DNA from: Thalassobius sp. I31.1
GTDB taxonomy: Bacteria; Pseudomonadota; Alphaproteobacteria; Rhodobacterales; Rhodobacteraceae
Assembly (NCBI RefSeq): GCF_003031585.1
Contig: NZ_PWAA01000042.1
Coordinates: forward strand, 62,001-126,000
Reading direction: 5' to 3'
DNA: 64,000 nucleotides
Positions 8,775-17,382 of the stretch are shown here, piece after piece (within the stretch, counting starts at the first letter, position 1; every line of letters begins with the position of its first letter). The notes under the pieces were generated by a model. The model saw only the letters and a program-made list of their open reading frames with translations, made no database searches and was not told the origin of the DNA. A program made the position numbers and the translations under genes.

Positions 8775-9641
8775 TCAGGCGACTTTTTCCAGTTTCAGTT
8801 CCGGTTCAATCCCCAGGGCGCGACAGCAATCGCGGGTCAGGTCCGGGGTGTTGAGCGTGTAGAAATGCAGATCATTCACGCCACCATCCAGCAGGTCTGA
8901 ACACAGTTCGCTACATTGTGCGAGCGCCAGCAGATCGTGGCAATCATCCCGCGCAGCATTGTCATAGGCCTGGGCAATATTGGTGGGGATTGAAGTGCCG
9001 CATTGCTGCGCAAAGTTGCGTGCGCCCTTCCAGTTTTCGATCGGCAGAATGCCGGGGATGATGCGAGTGCCGTCAATCCCTGCGGCCTGACAGGCATCGC
9101 GGAAGCGGAAGAATGTTTCAGCCTCAAAGAAGAACTGCGTGATCGCGCTTGTCGCACCGGCTTCAAACTTACGTTTCAGCCAGGCGATGTTCTGCGCCAT
9201 ATCTGTGCTTTCCGGGTGAGCTTCGGGATAGGCCCCGACGCGGATGTTGAACTCGCCCACGTCAGCCAGGCCTTCGATCAGCGCAACAGAACTGCCAAAC
9301 CCATCCGGGCGCGGGCTAAAGGCACCACCACCGGGCATATCCCCGCGCAGGGCGACGATGTCTTTCACCCCGGCCTTTGCATAGGTCTGCGCAATCTCCA
9401 GGGTTTCCTCCCGGCTGGCGTCAACGCAGGTCAGATGCGCCGCCACACTCAACCCTGTTGATGTGCCGATGGTTGTCACCGCTTCATGGGTCAGCTGGCG
9501 TGTGGTGCCGCCCGCGCCGTAGGTAACAGACACAAAACCCGGGGCGAGGGGGGCCAGCGCCTGCACCGTGTCCCAGAGCCGGAAAGAGGCTGCGAGCGAT
9601 CTGGGCGGGAAGAATTCAAAAGAAATATTCGGGCGTGTCAT
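8775..9641 (-). CDS. metF: Methylenetetrahydrofolate reductase
   Basis: A 288-residue flavoprotein reducing 5,10-methylene-THF to 5-methyl-THF for methionine synthesis. Signatures are SFEFFPPRS at the N-terminus (the Glu is catalytic), VTYGAGGTTR, HLTCVDASREE, VALRGDMPGGG and TQFFFEAETFFRF, ending in the cluster IIPGILPIENW. Length is that of bacterial MetF. AAGGA lies 8 bases before the ATG. It is transcribed divergently from a MetR-type regulator with an exact MetR box in the 96-base intergenic region, so activation by MetR with homocysteine is likely. Confidence 0.96.
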   Translation of the reverse strand: MTRPNISFEFFPPRSLAASFRLWDTVQALAPLAPGFVSVTYGAGGTTRQLTHEAVTTIGTSTGLSVAAHLTCVDASREETLEIAQTYAKAGVKDIVALRGDMPGGGAFSPRPDGFGSSVALIEGLADVGEFNIRVGAYPEAHPESTDMAQNIAWLKRKFEAGATSAITQFFFEAETFFRFRDACQAAGIDGTRIIPGILPIENWKGARNFAQQCGTSIPTNIAQAYDNAARDDCHDLLALAQCSELCSDLLDGGVNDLHFYTLNTPDLTRDCCRALGIEPELKLEKVA

Positions 9642-9691
9642 GACATCTGTCCTTGTTGCGGCTTGTCCCTGTGATCGCAGCCGGGTTACAG

Positions 9692-9704
9692 TGAATCAAT
9701 TTCA
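9692..9704. promoter_or_regulatory. MetR binding site
   Basis: TGAATCAATTTCA matches the MetR consensus TGAA-N5-TTCA exactly. It lies 51 bases before the metF ATG and 34 bases before the metR start, where it could serve both divergent promoters. Confidence 0.75.
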
Positions 9705-9737
9705 TAATTCTAAAGATCAATATGAGGATCACTTGAA

Positions 9738-10652
9738 TTGCATATCGAGCTTCGCCATCTGCGTACGATCAAAGCCATTCATGAGGCCGGAGGGCTTGCG
9801 CGTGCTGCGGGTGTGATGAACATCACCCAAAGCGCGCTGTCGCATCAGATCAAAGGGCTTGAAGATCAGGTCGGGGTGGAGCTTTTTGTCCGCCGCACCA
9901 AGCCGTTGCGCCTGTCTTCTGCCGGGTTCCGTTTGTTGCGTCTGGCCGAAAAGATTTTGCCCGAAATTGCCGCAACGGAAGAGGAATTCCTGGGGCTGCA
10001 CGCGGGGCGTCACGGGCGTCTGCATATTGCGATTGAATGCCACGCCTGTTTTGAATGGCTGCTGCCGGTGCTGGAAGAATTCCGCAAAGCCTGGCCTGAT
10101 GTGGATGTGGATATCCGTCCGGGGCTGGCGTTTGATGCGCTTCCCGCGCTGGGCCGTGAGGATGTGGATCTGGTGATTTCATCCGATCCGGAAAACCTGC
10201 CGGGTGTCGAATTCAAACCGCTTTTTGATTATGAACCTCTGATGGTCGCCTCGGCCACACATCCGCTGGCCGAAAAAGAATGGGTTGAGGCAGAGGATTT
10301 TCGCACTGAAACCCTGCTGACCTACCCGGTTGATCGCACGCGGCTGGACGTTTTCACCGGGCTGCTGACCCCTGCAAAGGTCGAACCCCGCACAGTGCGT
10401 CAGGTGGAATTAACCGCGATGATGCTTTTGCTGGTGGCCTCCGGGCGCGGTGTCGCCGTGCTGCCCGACTGGGTTCTGCGGGAAGTGCGCTATAACCCCG
10501 ATTACATCACCCGTTCCCTGACACAGGACGGCGTGACGAAGCGCCTGTACGCAGCTGTGAGATCCGAGGACGCCAGCCAGCCCTTCATGGCCCACCTCAT
10601 TCGCCTGGCCCGTCAGGAACCGGTGAAATTGCAGCGGGGGATGGAGAGGTGA
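9738..10652 (+). CDS. metR: LysR-type transcriptional regulator, MetR-like
   Basis: A 304-residue LysR regulator. The N-terminal winged helix (about 1-60) contains GGLARAAGVMNITQSALSHQIKGLE in two overlapping parts and the linker follows; the C-terminal effector domain includes HLAIECHACFEWLLPVLEEF-type sequence around residues 94-118. The HACFEWL block resembles the homocysteine-binding region of MetR. The start is TTG at 9738: GAGGA is 9 bases upstream and no ATG is suitably placed. Divergence from metF plus the MetR box make methionine-pathway activation the likely role. C-terminal residues to about 304 look complete. Confidence 0.88.
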   Translation: MHIELRHLRTIKAIHEAGGLARAAGVMNITQSALSHQIKGLEDQVGVELFVRRTKPLRLSSAGFRLLRLAEKILPEIAATEEEFLGLHAGRHGRLHIAIECHACFEWLLPVLEEFRKAWPDVDVDIRPGLAFDALPALGREDVDLVISSDPENLPGVEFKPLFDYEPLMVASATHPLAEKEWVEAEDFRTETLLTYPVDRTRLDVFTGLLTPAKVEPRTVRQVELTAMMLLLVASGRGVAVLPDWVLREVRYNPDYITRSLTQDGVTKRLYAAVRSEDASQPFMAHLIRLARQEPVKLQRGMER

Positions 10653-10732
10653 ACCGGCCAATCATGAATTCAATTTGGTGTTCGCCTGTGCTATGAGGAT
10701 GACTGGATCCAGTTTTTGAAATGAAAGAGATT

Positions 10733-11341
10733 ATGGGACTTCTTAATATATTCCGAAAGAAAGAGAATAATGTGCAGAATGGGGCCGGAGTTTACCTGAC
10801 TGCGCAGCTGAATGCACGAATACAACCAGTTGATCGAGGAGATCAGTTTGAGGATCCGCTGCACGACAAGCTTCAGACTGCTGGCTTGGGTGAAGTTACC
10901 GGAGGCGGTACCCAGTTGGCGGAAGACCCGGATGGGATTGCTTACTGTGATGTAGAGTTTCTCATTAACGATCCGACAGAAGAGAACCTCGCGCAGATCG
11001 TTGCCTTCCTAGAAGAATTGGGCGCGCCGCGTGGATCGATCCTCAAAGGGGTTCCTGGTAAGGCAGATATAGAATTCGGAACGTCAGAAGGCCTGGCCTT
11101 GTTTTTAAATGGAACCGACCTGCCTTCGGAGGTCTACCAGAATGCAGACGTCAATGAGACAATTTCCAATTGCAACGCATTGATGGAAGGCATCGGTATG
11201 ATGTTGGGGCATTGGCAGGGCAATAAAGAAACGGCGCTTTATTTCTATGGCAGCAGTTTTCAAAAGATGGAGATCGCAATAGCCGAGCATATTCTGAAGG
11301 ACCCGTTATGTGAGAAATCTCGGATTGTGCAGATTGCCTGA
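10733..11341 (+). CDS. Uncharacterised protein with EDPLxxxL and GEVTGGGTQL motifs
   Basis: A 202-residue protein that I cannot assign. It begins MGLLNIFRKKEN, and contains LNARIQPVDRGDQFEDPL, then GLGEVTGGGTQLAEDP, a DVEFLINDPTEENL strand-helix, FLEELGAPRGS and a C-terminal IGMMLGHWQGNKETALYFYG. The layout, with an acidic alpha/beta body and Gly-rich turns, recalls unassigned immunity-like proteins of polymorphic toxin systems, but no toxin is adjacent. Codons are more AT-rich than in the flanking genes, which may indicate transfer. An in-frame ATG at 10721 is possible; 10733 was chosen because the sequence after it looks like a natural N-terminus. Confidence 0.7.
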   Translation: MGLLNIFRKKENNVQNGAGVYLTAQLNARIQPVDRGDQFEDPLHDKLQTAGLGEVTGGGTQLAEDPDGIAYCDVEFLINDPTEENLAQIVAFLEELGAPRGSILKGVPGKADIEFGTSEGLALFLNGTDLPSEVYQNADVNETISNCNALMEGIGMMLGHWQGNKETALYFYGSSFQKMEIAIAEHILKDPLCEKSRIVQIA

Positions 11342-11504
11342 CATGGTACGCTTATTCTGACGCAGGCGTGTTGATTGAGACATGTTCTCTCATATCCGAC
11401 ACCACAGCGTCGCATTTGCGCGATATCGGGTCGCGCGGCTCTTTCCCTGATCTTTCGTTTCGGGGCAGATTAAGCGTAACATTCTGACAGAGAGAGTCGT
11501 ACCC

Positions 11505-14012
11505 ATGAAAACACAGGTCAAAGCCCTTGTTGTCGGTGGCGGTGCCATCGGGACTTCCATTGCCTATCACCTTGCCAAAGCGGGCTGGGATGATGTGATG
11601 CTGATTGAACGCGACGAGCTGACTTCCGGCTCCACCTGGCACGCCGCTGGCCTGCTGCCGCTGTTCAACATGTCCTATGCGACAACACACATCCACAAAT
11701 ATTCCGTGGATTTCTACAAGCAGCTGGAAGAAGAAACCGGCCTGAATGCGGGTTTTGCTGTGGTAGGCAACCTGCGTATGGCGCAGACAGATGAGCGTAT
11801 GGATGAATATATGCTCTATGCCTCCACTGCGGAAACCTGCGATGTGGATTACGAGTGGCTGACACCTGATCAGATCAAAGAACGCTGGCCGCTGATCGAA
11901 ACCGAAGACCTGAAAGGTGCGATTTATCACACCGAGGATGGTTACATTAACCCGGCCGATGTGACGCAGGCGATGGCCAAAGGTGCCCGTCAGCGCGGTG
12001 TTGATATCGTGCGTAAGATGCAGGCGGATGAATTCCACTGGAACGGCACCCACTGGGAAGTGACCTGCACCAAGATGGTGGAACAGGGCGGCAACCTTGT
12101 GCCATCCGACGAAAAGGTTGTGATCACTGCAGAACATGTTGTGACCGCATCCGGCAACCACGCACAGCGCACCGCGAAACAGTTGGGCATCAAAATGCCG
12201 GCAATCCCTGTGGAACACACATTCATCGTCATGGACAAAGATCCAGAGCTGGTGAAATGGCGCGAGGCCGGCAACCCTGAACATCCTGTTGTGCGTGACG
12301 CGGATAAAGAATCCTATGCCCGTGAAGAACGCGGCGGCTGGATCCTTGGTATTTACGAACACGGCGCACCGGCGCGTTTTGAATATGGCGTGCCTGACAG
12401 CTTCCGTGCGGATCTGTTCCCGCTGGATCTGGATCGCATCGCAGAACAATATATGGCGATGACCGAACGCGTGCCTTCCTGTGCGGAATCCGGCCTGAAA
12501 GACGACTTCAACGGCCCGATCTGCTACACCCCTGACGGCAACCCGCTGGTGGGTCCGGCGCCGGGCCTGCGCAACATGTGGCTGGCGGAAGGTTTCTCCT
12601 TCGGGATCACCGCAGCTGGCGGCACAGGCTATTACCTGGCGCAGATGATGGTCGATGGCGAAGCTGAAATCGACATGGCAAGCCTTGATCCGAAGCGCTA
12701 TTCTTCCAACTGGATGACCACTGAATTTGCGGCGCGTAAGAACGAAGAATGCTATGAGCACGTTTACATCCTGCACCACCCGGATGAAGAACGCCCGGCC
12801 TGTCGCCCACTGCGGACTTCCCCTGCGTTTGACCGCCAGGCGGCAAAAGGTGCACAATTTGGTTGGGTTAACGGCTGGGAACGTCCGAACTATTACGGGC
12901 CACTTGATGCACCTTCCAACTTTGATGAAGAAGCACGTTCTTTCCGCCGCGGTGGCTGGTGGCAGCATGCTGTGGATGAAGCAAAAGCGATCCGTGAAGG
13001 CGTTGGCCTGATCGACGCAACCGCCTTTACCAAACACGTTGTCAAAGGCCCGGGTGCAACACAGTTCCTTGACTGGTTCACCTGTAACAAACTGCCAAAA
13101 ATCGGCCGTATCAACCTGACGTATGCGCTGACATCCGCAGGCACCACACGCACCGAATACACCATCGTGCGTAATGGCGAGGATAACTATTACCTGGTGT
13201 CTGCCGGTGCCTGGACGGAATATGACGCTGACTTCCTGCGCAAAGCTGCGGAAGATAAGATGGAAGAATTCGGCTACATCGAAATTCAGGACGTCACCAC
13301 GCAATGGGGTGTTCTGGCGATTGCCGGGCCGAAATCCCGGGATGTGCTTAAGGAAGTCATCAAAGATGCCGATCCGGAAACCGCGCTGTCCAACAAGCGT
13401 TTCCCATGGCTGTCTGCCCGTCAGATCGAACTGGGCATGTGTCCGGTGAATGCGATCCGTGTGGCATATACCGGTGAACTTGGCTGGGAACTTCACCACC
13501 CGATCGAGATGCAGAACTATCTCTGGGATCTACTGGTCGAAGCGGGTGAGAAACACGGCATGAAACTGGTTGGTTCCCGCGCCCAGAACTGGCTGCGTCA
13601 GGAGAAATCCTACCGCGCGTTCGGCACTGAACTTGGCCGGGATGCGACCCCTGCAGAAGCAGATCTGCCGCGCTTTATTGACCTGGAAAAAGATTTCCAC
13701 GGGAAAGACAAGATGGTGGAAACCGGTGTGCGTTTCAAATGCTGCACCCTGCTGATTGATGGCCCGTCTGATGCGGATCCATGGGGCCGTGAGGTTCTGT
13801 ATACACCTGATGGCGAACGCGTGGGCCGTCTGACATCTGGCGGCTACTCCGTGGCCTTTGAAAAGAGCATCGGCATGGGCTACGTGAAGCCGGAACAGGC
13901 GGTGCCGGGCACCAAGCTGAAGGTGAAAATGTTCGATCAGCTCTGGGATGCAGAAGTGACTGTGGACAGCCCATATGACCCGAAGAACGAAACCATCCGT
14001 GTGAACGGCTGA
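11505..14012 (+). CDS. Dimethylglycine/sarcosine dehydrogenase-type flavoprotein with GcvT domain
   Basis: An 835-residue enzyme that oxidatively N-demethylates a methylated glycine (dimethylglycine or sarcosine) and passes the methyl group to tetrahydrofolate. N-terminal FAD domain: VVGGGAIGTSIAYHLAKAG (about 8-26), then SGSTWHAAGLLPLF, where the His matches the covalent FAD-attachment His of dimethylglycine dehydrogenase. A linker domain (FAO_M type) follows around 370-430, then the aminomethyltransferase T-like domain with YTGELGWELHHP and GSRAQNWLRQEKSYRAFGTEL. C-terminal TSGGYSVAFEKSIGMGYV is the GCV_T C-terminal barrel. AGAGAG lies before the ATG. Upstream 160 bases are non-coding. Exact substrate is uncertain; the family is large in roseobacters. 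Confidence 0.88.
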   Translation: MKTQVKALVVGGGAIGTSIAYHLAKAGWDDVMLIERDELTSGSTWHAAGLLPLFNMSYATTHIHKYSVDFYKQLEEETGLNAGFAVVGNLRMAQTDERMDEYMLYASTAETCDVDYEWLTPDQIKERWPLIETEDLKGAIYHTEDGYINPADVTQAMAKGARQRGVDIVRKMQADEFHWNGTHWEVTCTKMVEQGGNLVPSDEKVVITAEHVVTASGNHAQRTAKQLGIKMPAIPVEHTFIVMDKDPELVKWREAGNPEHPVVRDADKESYAREERGGWILGIYEHGAPARFEYGVPDSFRADLFPLDLDRIAEQYMAMTERVPSCAESGLKDDFNGPICYTPDGNPLVGPAPGLRNMWLAEGFSFGITAAGGTGYYLAQMMVDGEAEIDMASLDPKRYSSNWMTTEFAARKNEECYEHVYILHHPDEERPACRPLRTSPAFDRQAAKGAQFGWVNGWERPNYYGPLDAPSNFDEEARSFRRGGWWQHAVDEAKAIREGVGLIDATAFTKHVVKGPGATQFLDWFTCNKLPKIGRINLTYALTSAGTTRTEYTIVRNGEDNYYLVSAGAWTEYDADFLRKAAEDKMEEFGYIEIQDVTTQWGVLAIAGPKSRDVLKEVIKDADPETALSNKRFPWLSARQIELGMCPVNAIRVAYTGELGWELHHPIEMQNYLWDLLVEAGEKHGMKLVGSRAQNWLRQEKSYRAFGTELGRDATPAEADLPRFIDLEKDFHGKDKMVETGVRFKCCTLLIDGPSDADPWGREVLYTPDGERVGRLTSGGYSVAFEKSIGMGYVKPEQAVPGTKLKVKMFDQLWDAEVTVDSPYDPKNETIRVNG

Positions 14013-14019
14013 TAGCGGC

Positions 14020-14049
14020 GTGGGGGCCAGCCCCCCCCCGGGGATATTT
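14020..14049 (+). repeat. Dispersed intergenic hairpin repeat, degenerate copy 2
   Basis: GTGGGGGCCAGCCCCC followed by a C-run and GGGGATATTT, 8 bases after the preceding stop. It has lost the middle of the element seen at 2758-2790. Confidence 0.6.
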
Positions 14050-14065
14050 CCTGAGACAAAATAAC

Positions 14066-14093
14066 AAAGCCCCTGCAGAAATGCGGGGGCTTT
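14066..14093 (+). terminator. Rho-independent terminator
   Basis: A 12-bp stem with one G-U pair (AAAGCCCCTGCA with TGCGGGGGCTTT, four-base loop) followed by TATTTGTG. It ends the dimethylglycine-dehydrogenase-type transcript. Confidence 0.85.
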
Positions 14094-14182
14094 ATTTGTG
14101 TCACAGCATGAGAGATTGCATCGGCTGTTCAGGCTGCTTCGTTACAGTACTCTGTGCAGAACAGGCTTTTCTGAGATTTCTT

Positions 14183-14653
14183 ATGACAGAATATTTTTCA
14201 GACCTTTCCCGCAATTGCAATGTTGCTATTTGTTTTTCAGTGGTGGTTCTGCCCACAGCGATGCATGCGCAGCAGTCTCTTTATCATCAGCCTGGCTTTA
14301 CCTCTCCCAGTGGCAATATTTTGTGTTACCCGCAAAGCTGGCACCAGAACGACGAGACGGATGGCGTGACCTGCCTGATTTTTGAAGCAAAATGGCAGGC
14401 CCCGGTGGCTCTGCCTGATTGCGGGGTGGATGAAACCAATGCGTTTTTTCTTGGTCGCTCAGGCCCGGCGCAGGGGGAGCTTGCCTGTCATGGCGATATT
14501 TTCTGGCCCTATACGCAGGAGGTTCTTGAATATGGTCATCAGGCAGAAATTGAAGGGGTGACATGCTTTTCTGAAACCAGTGGCATGCGCTGTGAAAACC
14601 AGGAAGGGTATTATTTCGGCCTGTACCGGAGAGGCTATGAAACCGGCAAGTGA
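14183..14653 (+). CDS. Small secreted Cys-rich protein, DUF6636-like
   Basis: A 156-residue protein with a signal peptide (first about 30 residues, ending TAMHAQ). The mature part has FTSPSGNILCYP, then a series of Cys residues, GELACHGDIFWPY, EYGHQAEIEGVTCFSE and GMRCENQEGYYFGL. The alternating C-x(n)-C pattern with the FxSPSGNIxC opening is that of DUF6636 proteins, small exported proteins of unknown role; the even Cys content suggests disulphides in the periplasm. The start is the second long option; the frame extends to 14081, but MTEYFSDLSRN gives a proper signal peptide. Confidence 0.65.
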   Translation: MTEYFSDLSRNCNVAICFSVVVLPTAMHAQQSLYHQPGFTSPSGNILCYPQSWHQNDETDGVTCLIFEAKWQAPVALPDCGVDETNAFFLGRSGPAQGELACHGDIFWPYTQEVLEYGHQAEIEGVTCFSETSGMRCENQEGYYFGLYRRGYETGK

Positions 14654-14674
14654 CGCGCGGCCAGCGGACAGTGG

Positions 14675-15148
14675 TCAGATATCCTGCGCCCGGGCGGCGG
14701 CGGTGATGGCATCCTGGAAACCACTTTCACGCACACGTTGTTCCGTCAGGGCATTCATGCCGCAATCTTCCGAAATCTGATATTGCATCTGCGCCGGCAG
14801 GGTCAGTTCTGCGATGTGGCGTTGGGCTTGCATCAGGTCAGTACGGCTGGTGAACCCGGCTTTTGCGACTGCGGCGGTTTCCAGCAACATCACATCCACA
14901 AGTTCCGGCCCGCCAATGTTTTGCCATTGATCCAGAATACAGGCACCTGCCAGTCTGAAATCATCATCCCAGGACAGATCGGGCAGGGGCAGGTCAGCGC
15001 GCATCTGATCGGAAATGGATTGAAGGATCATTGTGCCTAAAGCTTCGGAGATGGCTTCGAACTGCTCAAGCCGCGTATCGGCCTGCGCGGACACCGGTGA
15101 TAGTATCATCGCGATGATGACGCCAGCTGAAGGGATACTAAATTTCAT
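14675..15148 (-). CDS. Small exported protein of unknown function (possibly DUF5333)
   Basis: A 157-residue protein starting MKFSIPSAGVIIAMILSP with a cleavable signal ending near SAQA. The mature region is helical and has two Cys residues (GACILDQW and SEDCGMNAL). It may belong to DUF5333, a short Rhodobacteraceae family, but I recognise it only weakly. ATG 15148 is preferred over an upstream GTG (15157) because AAGG lies 8-10 bases before it. The gene converges with the DUF6636-like gene (21 bases between stops). Confidence 0.68.
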   Translation of the reverse strand: MKFSIPSAGVIIAMILSPVSAQADTRLEQFEAISEALGTMILQSISDQMRADLPLPDLSWDDDFRLAGACILDQWQNIGGPELVDVMLLETAAVAKAGFTSRTDLMQAQRHIAELTLPAQMQYQISEDCGMNALTEQRVRESGFQDAITAAARAQDI

Positions 15149-15276
15149 AACGGTCACCTTTTCACACCACTTAAGACAACCCTAGGTGGTGTTGAATGGT
15201 TTGGCAAATGGAGAATTGTAAGAAATAAATGACATCGTTAAACGTCGGTTCGGAAAGCAAAAAGCGGAGACCCACC

Positions 15277-15741
15277 ATGGCCATTTGGCGACCACATCAG
15301 AACATCAGGGTGAAGGCGCTTGGGCTGCATTGGCGCGCAGGCGGGCTTTTGGCGGCTGAAGTGCATGATGATTCAGGTGCTTTGAAAGGCGTGCGGCCCA
15401 TGGGGGGCACAGTTGAATTCGGCGAAACCTGGCAAGAGACATTGCACCGCGAGTTCCGCGAAGAGCTTGACGTGCATGTTGTGATCCAAAGCGGGCCTTT
15501 GGTTCTGGAGAACATCTATGAACACGAAGGGCAAACCGGGCATGAAATCCTATTTGTTGCAGACGTAAAGTTCCCCTCTGGCGCTTTTGTGGATCAGGAC
15601 GTGATCAAATTCTCTGAGGACAAGGGTCAGATCTGCACCGCGCGCTGGTTTGCGCCGGAAGATCTGAAAAGTCAGGGAATTGCGTTATTCCCTGCCGGGC
15701 TGTCTGACCATCTCAGAGCCGGTTGGGGGCAATCCGGGTGA
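15277..15741 (+). CDS. Nudix hydrolase
   Basis: A 154-residue Nudix protein hydrolysing a nucleoside diphosphate linked to another moiety. The Nudix box is at about residues 43-65: GGTVEFGETWQETL then HREFREELDV, giving G-x5-E-x7-R-E-F-R-E-E with Asp in place of the final Gly. It has the strand FVADVKFPSGAF and CTARWFAPEDL typical of MutT-like proteins. GGAG lies 7 bases before ATG 15277; an upstream in-frame ATG at 15229 lacks support. The last 29 bases overlap the 3' end of the convergent flavoenzyme gene. Confidence 0.88.
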   Translation: MAIWRPHQNIRVKALGLHWRAGGLLAAEVHDDSGALKGVRPMGGTVEFGETWQETLHREFREELDVHVVIQSGPLVLENIYEHEGQTGHEILFVADVKFPSGAFVDQDVIKFSEDKGQICTARWFAPEDLKSQGIALFPAGLSDHLRAGWGQSG

Positions 15742-16789
15742 TGACGGTGTTGTCGATTTCTGGTGCCCGTCCGGTGATCAGATCGGCCACCAGCTGCCCT
15801 GTCGCGGGTGAGCTTTGCATGCCATAGCCGCCCTGACCGGCGCACCAGAAGAAACCGGGCGCCTGCCGGTCAAACCCAAGAACCAGATTGCGATCCGGGG
15901 CAAAGCTGCGCAGGCCCGCCCAGTTTGAAATCACACGGGTGACGTCTTCGGTGACGACTTCCTGATAGCTGGCGATGCCTTCCGCAAGTGTCATGTCATC
16001 GGCCCAGGCGTCATGGGGATCAACCGGGTCTTCATCCGCAGGTGAGATAATCAGCGCGCCTGCGTCCGGTTTTGCATACCATGTTTCACCAGGACCAAAG
16101 AGCATCGGCCAGGATGACACATCCAGGCCACCTGGCGCGGGAATGCGGGCGACAGAGCGGCGGTAGGGTTGAACCGGAATATCCTGGGCCCCGGCCATGT
16201 GTGCAATCTGACTGGCCCAGGCCCCGGCGGCATTCACCACCACATCGGCAGCGTAACTTTCGCCACCGGCAATCACCTGCCAGCGGCCATCCACGTGCCA
16301 CACGTTTTCCACCCGCGCATTGGTGACGATCTGCCCGCCATGAGCGCGCATCAACCTTGTGTAACTCTGCATCAGCAGATCAGTGTCAATATCCTGCGCG
16401 TCATCTGCATGGGCGAAACGTGTCAGGTGATTTGTGTTCAGGATGGGAACACGGGCGAGGGCGTCTTCTGCGCTGATTTCGGACAGCTGCATGGTCTTAA
16501 GGTCGTTTTCAAAAGCCGCATTGTCATCGCGTGACCCAAGCAACATAAACCCGCGCGGTGACAGAAAACCGCCGTCGTGATGTTCCAGGAACGCCTTGCT
16601 GGCCTTGTTCAGGGCGATGGTGGTTTCCTGCCCGTATTTTTCTTCAAACAGTGCCGCAGACCGGCCGGATGTGTGATAGCCAGTGGCGCTTTCGGCCTCG
16701 AGTACAGTGACTGAAGCATAGGACGCGAGGTGGGCCGCGGCAGACAGTCCGGCGACCCCGCCACCAACAATGAGAATATCCTGTTTCAT
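15713..16789 (-). CDS. FAD-dependent oxidoreductase, glycine/D-amino-acid oxidase type
   Basis: A 358-residue DAO-superfamily flavoprotein. The dinucleotide-binding loop is ILIVGGGVAGLSAAAHLA at residues 5-22; the second conserved region is TGYHTSGRSAALFEEKYG, and the C-terminal FAD contact is FFWCAGQGGYGMQSSPATG. Members oxidise glycine, D-amino acids or related imino acids; the specific substrate is unknown. A longer frame starts at 16909 but MKQDILIVGGG at 16789 is the natural N-terminus. No subunit or carrier partner is adjacent. The 29-base convergent overlap with the Nudix gene is unusual but both ends look intact. Confidence 0.85.
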   Translation of the reverse strand: MKQDILIVGGGVAGLSAAAHLASYASVTVLEAESATGYHTSGRSAALFEEKYGQETTIALNKASKAFLEHHDGGFLSPRGFMLLGSRDDNAAFENDLKTMQLSEISAEDALARVPILNTNHLTRFAHADDAQDIDTDLLMQSYTRLMRAHGGQIVTNARVENVWHVDGRWQVIAGGESYAADVVVNAAGAWASQIAHMAGAQDIPVQPYRRSVARIPAPGGLDVSSWPMLFGPGETWYAKPDAGALIISPADEDPVDPHDAWADDMTLAEGIASYQEVVTEDVTRVISNWAGLRSFAPDRNLVLGFDRQAPGFFWCAGQGGYGMQSSPATGQLVADLITGRAPEIDNTVITRIAPNRL

Positions 16790-16908
16790 GAGTGTCAGAG
16801 TGACATGCAAGGATAAGATTTCAAGTGGAATTCCTGACTGTGGCTGTCTTCCGTACGGGCAGAGAATTGCAAATTCAGGTGCCGTGGTTTTCCCCGGCGC
16901 AAAATACA

Positions 16909-16938
16909 CAAAAAACGCACCCGGTATGTTCCGGATGC
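16909..16938 (-). terminator. Rho-independent terminator of the DUF427 gene
   Basis: On the minus strand GCATCCGG pairs with CCGGGTGC (one G-U) across a 6-base loop and is followed by GTTTTTTGTG. Confidence 0.8.
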
Positions 16939-16965
16939 GATGTGATCTGCTGTCTTCTGACAGGT

Positions 16966-17310
16966 TTACAGTTTCTCTACGGTCACTTTTTCGTTGCTGT
17001 AAAAGGCGATGTGTCCGGCAATCTCCGCCACATTTTCATGCGGGGTTTCATAGCTCCAGGCTGCATCTTCAATCACAGTGCTTTTGGTCTGGATTGAATA
17101 GTAACGCGCATCACCCTTATGCGGGCAGTGGCTGGTGGTGTCACTGTCATCAAGAAATGCTGTGGCGATGTCGGCAGCCGGGAAATAGATCACCGGATCC
17201 ATGTCGCCTTCCTGCAGGATCATGGCCGCACGGCTTTCCCCGAGAATTGCCCCGCCAGCCCGCACAGTGCAGAGGCTGCCTGCGGGAGAGATCGTAATTT
17301 CTGTGGTCAT
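16966..17310 (-). CDS. DUF427 domain protein
   Basis: A 114-residue cytoplasmic protein of the DUF427 (nucleotidyltransferase-like superfamily by name) family of unknown function. Diagnostic parts are the VYFP-like VIYFPAADI, the SHCPHKGDARYYSI segment with conserved Cys and His, and the C-terminal WSYETPHENVAEIAGHIAFY. Starts at 17322 and 17310 are both possible; AGGA is about 12 bases before the latter. It is followed by its own terminator and is downstream of, but separated from, aminopeptidase P by 72 bases, reading in the same direction. Confidence 0.82.
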   Translation of the reverse strand: MTTEITISPAGSLCTVRAGGAILGESRAAMILQEGDMDPVIYFPAADIATAFLDDSDTTSHCPHKGDARYYSIQTKSTVIEDAAWSYETPHENVAEIAGHIAFYSNEKVTVEKL

Positions 17311-17382
17311 AAGTGTCTTCATCCTGCGGCGTATATAGGTGGCGCTTGTAACAGAAATGTTTCTGCGCACGCCAGTGTGACG

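Noticed and set aside
11352-13499. 715-residue minus-strand frame
   Set aside because: It is antisense to the dimethylglycine-dehydrogenase-type gene, His/Phe/Arg-rich and without domain pattern. The plus-strand gene explains the region.
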